Shown here in pieces: positions 59,796 through 64,000 of a stretch of DNA of 64,000 nt; the first letter of the stretch is position 1; every line of letters starts with the position of its first letter. The notes below the pieces were generated by a model. It did not search any database and was not told the DNA's origin. It was given only the letters and a program-made list of their open reading frames with translations. The stretch comes from Pseudeuparius sepicola (Eukaryota; Arthropoda; Insecta; Coleoptera; Anthribidae): positions 127,357,735 through 127,421,734 of the forward strand of contig OY987298.1 of NCBI GenBank assembly GCA_963920635.1. Direction: 5' to 3'. Both the position numbers and the translations under genes were made by a program.

Positions 59796-61375
59796 ATTTT
59801 ATTAATTTATTTGAAGAATGTTGTTGTGGCAGACATGACAGTTTTAGAGTAAGGCAAGCAAGAAAGTAAATCAGGGTGCCTACTACCACAGAATAAATAG
59901 TTTTGCAACAGAAGCCTCCTTACGGACATGACATGTGTCAAAAATAAGCCATTTCAATTTACAGAAAGATAGACGGTATTCGAAGCATAAATTTGGTTCT
60001 AATACAATCTCTTTGCTGTGTAGATTATATAGTAAAATCAAATAAATTGCACATTATTCGTGCGTATTTAGGAGAGACTTCGCTAAAAAACGAGCCTCTT
60101 TTTGACACTTGTCATTAAGGAATTGTCTTATTACTCGTTAGTTTGTGCTATTATGTAAACAGCCAAACTTTAAAGAGAAGTTATGAAATGTCATTTTAAC
60201 AAGACAAAAAATATGTTTCTGAAAGGTTTCGTTTCGAAATTTTTTAAGCCACTGAAAATATTGCAATCATTTTATCGGAAAATAAATTTGATTGTTTTTT
60301 GCCAGAACGTGAAACCATAAAAAATAAATTTCTCGGAAAACGGTGGCAGATCGATAAACATTACAAGACACTTTTTTTGTAATAATTAAATTATAGTACA
60401 TGTAATAAAATGTGTGTTGAAATTTTTCTTTTCTTGTGAAATTATGGCTAGGTACTTGCTGCTCAGGCTTCTGACACTGGCGGCTCAACCTGATATATTA
60501 ATACGTTGTCATGTTGTCTATCATAAGTAAGCCAAAAATATGGTTGCAACATCTTAATTAGCTTACAACATTTCGAAAAAAAAAACTATATTTCGGGAGA
60601 AATTTCAACACCATGTATCTCTAAAATAAAGAGATTGGAGACCCATGTTTGTAAGAATTTTTTGATCCGAATAGCATATTATCCTAGCTTTGCTTAAAGT
60701 TTGTCAGTTTACAAAGAACGTACATTGTAAACCTCAATGGTTGTTTTCATGCAATTAAAAATGCACAAGCGATTTAATTTTGTTGATTTTTGGGGTGTTT
60801 GTGCTGCTTTTCAAATCAATTCAAATTTAGGCAGATGGATGATGGTGAATATTTGAATATTTTACGTTAAGGTCTTATTATATTTTTTAATTAGTTTGGA
60901 GGCACTTCCCGTCAGAAATGTATTACAATGAACCCCCAAGGATGCAGCTTTATCTTTTGTTTTCGTGTTTTCCAGTACGGTTTCTAAGGAGGTTTCTTAT
61001 TGAAATCTTTTCTAGAAATTTATAATGAGCAGAACCGTAATTGGGTAGGAACGCTTCGGAGATGTATCCAATGTTCTTTGATAAAAAAGACAAAAAATAT
61101 ATCTTATATTTTTTATTCTGCGATAGTTAAGTTTATGTTGTGGTAATATGCATAAAGGACAACAGCTCGAGTTTCGCGCGCGCCTACTAACTGAGACAGT
61201 GACGTCAATTTAATGAGACAGTGTTCCGCTATTTTTTTCTGCAGAAAACATCTTTGATTATTTTGGTGATCAGACAAAAATATGTTAGGAGTTATGAAAT
61301 TATATGTTCGATGTTTATATAGTGATGCCCTACAACGCCCTCTCAATTTGTTATATCTAAATTAAAAGGGTTTAT
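59796..61375. other. Non-coding, nothing recognised
   Basis: Around 60597 a short AATTTCAACACCATGTATCTC segment resembles the TIR interior of the intact transposon (30247-30262); otherwise unassigned. Confidence 0.35.
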
Positions 61376-61720
61376 TCACGCAGTCGCTCATCGCGTTTGT
61401 TCCGCAGTAAATGGAAAATCCACCTTTTGTTCATTGCCGGCCCGGCTATCCGTTACGCAAATTAAATTCAGGAGGCTATTTTTCAAACGTGCCCGAATTA
61501 AATATTTTATCCGCCCGACCCCCAGCGCAATATACGATTTTCGACCGACATAAAGGTAATAAAAAGGGCCATTTGCTCGGGGCGTGATTGCCGTTTTTTT
61601 CCCTCCATATGCATTATGTCGTTCAGATGATCAATATTTGTTTTGCATCCTATTCGCCTAGGTATTAGCGTATTACTGGCACTTTTTCATGCGTCGCGCT
61701 GTTAATCCACGTTAATCTGA
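61376..61720. other. Unique GC-richer block, possible conserved regulatory DNA
   Basis: Contains TTGCCGGCCCGGCTATCCGT, CCGCCCGACCCCCAGCGC and CATAAAGGTAATAAAAAGGG with several ATTA/TTTAT-type sites, no repeats and no coding frame. The regulatory idea is inference only. Confidence 0.25.
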
Positions 61721-62775
61721 TTGCACTCGTTAGTTATTTCTATAAATATATTAGTTTAATATTCATCGACAATTCTGTATCAATATTTTGGTAGTAAATC
61801 TCAAAGCTGTACAAGGTATACACGTACCTATTCCTATACACGCGCGTACAAAATGTCTATAATAGAGGATTTGTACGAAGTACATGAGTACCTAACACAA
61901 AAGGAATTTTATGCGCACATTGCTAAGAGCTCTTTGCTTTTGGACATAATTAAGGATAGTTGAAAAAAGAATTGGTTCTACTTGGTTCCAAAGTAAGCAG
62001 CAACATGACAAAAGTCATTCAATATAATGATAAAATGAGAAGATTTAAATTGAAAATAGCTGTATTAAAGTAAGTCCACGCCATCCTTTATGTTCATCGA
62101 TTTGACCTATCTTTACAACACTTCGGATATTAAATAATCAGGGATATTCTTACTATTGAGTGTTAACCTCTTTGTCTTTCCCCAACAGGTTTTACTCCTA
62201 ACCTATTAGATTTGAGAGGGTGCTGGCAGTAAAAATTTAAAATAAAAATGATTTGCTAACTTCTCAGTTTTTTCAGATAAAGCATAAAATCTCGGGGTCA
62301 AACTTCACTGATGCCAGGCTATACAGAAATTCAACATTGGATATAAAGAGAGTTTGTTTATTAAGGCAGGCTTGAATACTATGTATAGAAGTTAGTTGCA
62401 GAGGCCTGCAAGGCGGAGGCAAATAAACTGTATGAGTTATAAAAAGAAAGACCCACAAAGTTCCATATTACGAAAAATTTGAAAATATGCGAAATCAACT
62501 GCATCTTACTTAAAAGGCAGAGCAGAGCTACGAATTATTTATTTAATACAAATGAATTTGCGTTGTTTTATATTTTCTTGCAATTATTGAAATGCCGATT
62601 TTTAGTGCGATTTTTTACGTATATCTCTTTTTTTATGTAATGGATAAAAGAATGAAATACAAACATCCATGAGCCGACCTCGCCCGGTATTTATGCACTT
62701 TCTAGACAGTAGCCATGTTTTTGTCTTTCTACTCAAAAATAAAATCCACTTTATTGCATGTCGAAAAATTGTTAA
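61721..62775. other. Non-coding, nothing recognised
   Basis: AT-rich sequence without supported features. Confidence 0.35.
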
Positions 62776-62779
62776 AATA

Positions 62780-62893
62780 AAATCAAAATTAACATTATAA
62801 GCCGTTTTTAAAGTCTAACAAATGAAAAGTAATAACAAATCAAAATTAACATTATAAGCCGTTTTTAAAGTCTAACAAATGAAAAGTAATAAC
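62780..62893. repeat. Perfect tandem duplication of 57 bp
   Basis: AAATCAAAATTAACATTATA ... AAAAGTAATAAC at 62780-62836 is repeated exactly at 62837-62893. It lies just beyond the 3' end of the transposase pseudogene. Exact identity suggests a young event or an assembly artefact. Confidence 0.95.
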
Positions 62894-62942
62894 AATTTAA
62901 TAGAATATTCACAACAAATGTTGGAAATGTCCACCTCCCGCT

Positions 62943-63942
62943 TCAATGCAGGCTTCTGGTCTTCTTCTCATCGAGTGACGAACTCTTTCGTCCGTCAAAA
63001 ATTCTATTCCTTAGTTGTTCTACTGTCTCGATTGGTATAACGTATACTAATCTAGGAATCTAGGCTGTTCAAATCAGGCGATCTAGGTGGCCAGAATTGT
63101 GGTCCTCCACGACCTAGCTACCAATTTTGGTAAGCTCCATTTAAATACTCACGAGCCAATATACTAAATTGGGCTGGAGCACCATCATCCATGAACCAAT
63201 GTTGTTGCCGTAACTGAAGAGGGACATTTTCAAGAAGAAAAGACAAATTATTTTGTAGAAAATTACTGTAAGATTGCCCGTTAAGGTGTCCTGGTAGAAA
63301 AAAGGTCCAATCAAATAGTCACCTATGATACCCATCCAAACGTTGAGAGAAAATTGTTCCTGAAAATGGGTCTCCGTAATAGCATGAGGATTTTCTTGGG
63401 CCCAGTTGTTATGATTATTATGCAAATTAATTATTGCATTTCTGGAAAAATGCGCTTCGTCCGTAAACATAATGATGGAATCAAAGTGAGGATTTTCTGC
63501 AAGGCTTTGAAGATAACATCTACAAAATTGCGTACGCGGTTCAAAATCTCTTGGAAGAAGTGCCTGAACTCTTTGTACGTGGTAAGGATACAACAAAGAA
63601 TCTCTTAAAATTTCCCATACCATTTTATCACAAATATTTAATTCCCTACCAATTTTTCGCGTACTAGTTGCTGGATTCTCTTCGACCGCGCATGTAGGAC
63701 AGCCTCCTCAACTGCCGCAGGTCGAATTGTACGAGGTCTTCCCCCGGAGGTAATACTTTTAAAACTGCCAGATTCAGTCAGACGACGATGAATGTTTATG
63801 AATATTTTTCTGCCTGGAAGGACACGATCAAAATACCTTTCTAGATAGACTCGCCGGGCCTCCGCGGAATTACCATTGGCAACACCATACAGGAAATGCA
63901 TTTTTGTGCCATCTCCAAATTAGAATAACTATTATTTACCAT
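62943..63942 (-). pseudogene. Transposase pseudogene, long-TIR mariner type
   Basis: A near full-length but broken relative of the 28539 transposase, read right to left. Starting at ATG 63942 (MVNNSYSNLEMAQK), one base lost leads to MHFLYGVANGNSAEARRVYL and SFKSITSGGRPRTIRPAAVE. A second frameshift (~63690) precedes ENPATSTRKIGRELNICDK and MVWEILRDSLLYPYH. The first catalytic motif is intact (IIMFTDEAHFSRNAIINLHN); the region of the second shows only a WMMV/LQPN remnant, with APAQFSILAREYLNGAYQNW in another frame followed by a stop, GRGGP and PPRSPDLNSLD. The tail VYVIPIETVEQLRNRI ends at a TGA at 62943. At least four breaks. The 5' terminus and TIR would lie beyond the window edge; no right end was found below 62780. 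Confidence 0.85.
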
Positions 63943-64000
63943 TTTCTTAATAGCACAATGTACCTACCTTTTGGACAGAGGAAAAATAATAACAAACTGT

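Overview
The window looks like AT-rich insect nuclear DNA. I see no operons, no bacterial-type genes and no host gene that I can support. The organism call rests on the repeat content: dozens of TA-flanked ends beginning CAGGGTG (a Tc1/mariner-type family with very long inverted repeats, common in beetles and other insects), hAT-type ends with 8-bp target duplications, decayed THAP-domain and hAT transposase coding sequence, and AT-rich satellites. A beetle-like insect is my guess; order and species cannot be fixed from this sequence.

Layout. 1.1-5.9 kb: a decayed THAP-domain gene, a 1.5-kb deletion derivative of a long-TIR mariner-type element, and six tiny (18-31 bp) palindromic insertions, each flanked by a 7-8 bp duplication. 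A ~45-bp inverted repeat encloses the whole block. 5.6-9.2 kb: short tandem repeats and a dispersed repeat. 11.4-15.0 kb: a foldback element split by a hAT-like insertion carrying a 44-bp minisatellite, then a second, truncated foldback. 16.8-25.1 kb: several MITEs, one retaining the C-terminus of a transposase. 26.8-27.1 kb: a CpG-rich island. 27.1-31.5 kb: a TIR-bounded element into which an intact 2.41-kb transposon (361-aa transposase, ~518-bp TIRs) and a 226-bp MITE have inserted. 31.6-39.8 kb: palindromic elements, a diverged three-copy GC-rich block and a ~326-bp satellite (four units). 42.5-43.1 kb: hAT transposase pseudogene. 45-58 kb: a dispersed repeat family, back-to-back MITEs, a TATA-box/LTR-like block and a 1.79-kb non-autonomous hAT element. 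62.9-64 kb: a frameshifted relative of the intact transposase running to the window edge.

The only convincingly intact protein-coding gene is the transposase at 28539-29624. Most of the other recognisable content derives from the same DD41D-like superfamily: two internally deleted copies (3150-4648 and 24508-25098) that kept only the transposase C-terminus, one frameshifted copy (62943-63942), and coding-free MITEs with the same end motif. The most unusual signal is the set of micro-insertions in 1.3-5.2 kb. Their termini (CGTCGATGGA...AATCGACG), 8-bp duplications and 31-bp maximum length are what one would expect of footprints left by a transposon that, like P elements, cuts with a 17-nt stagger, or else of an ultrashort hairpin element.
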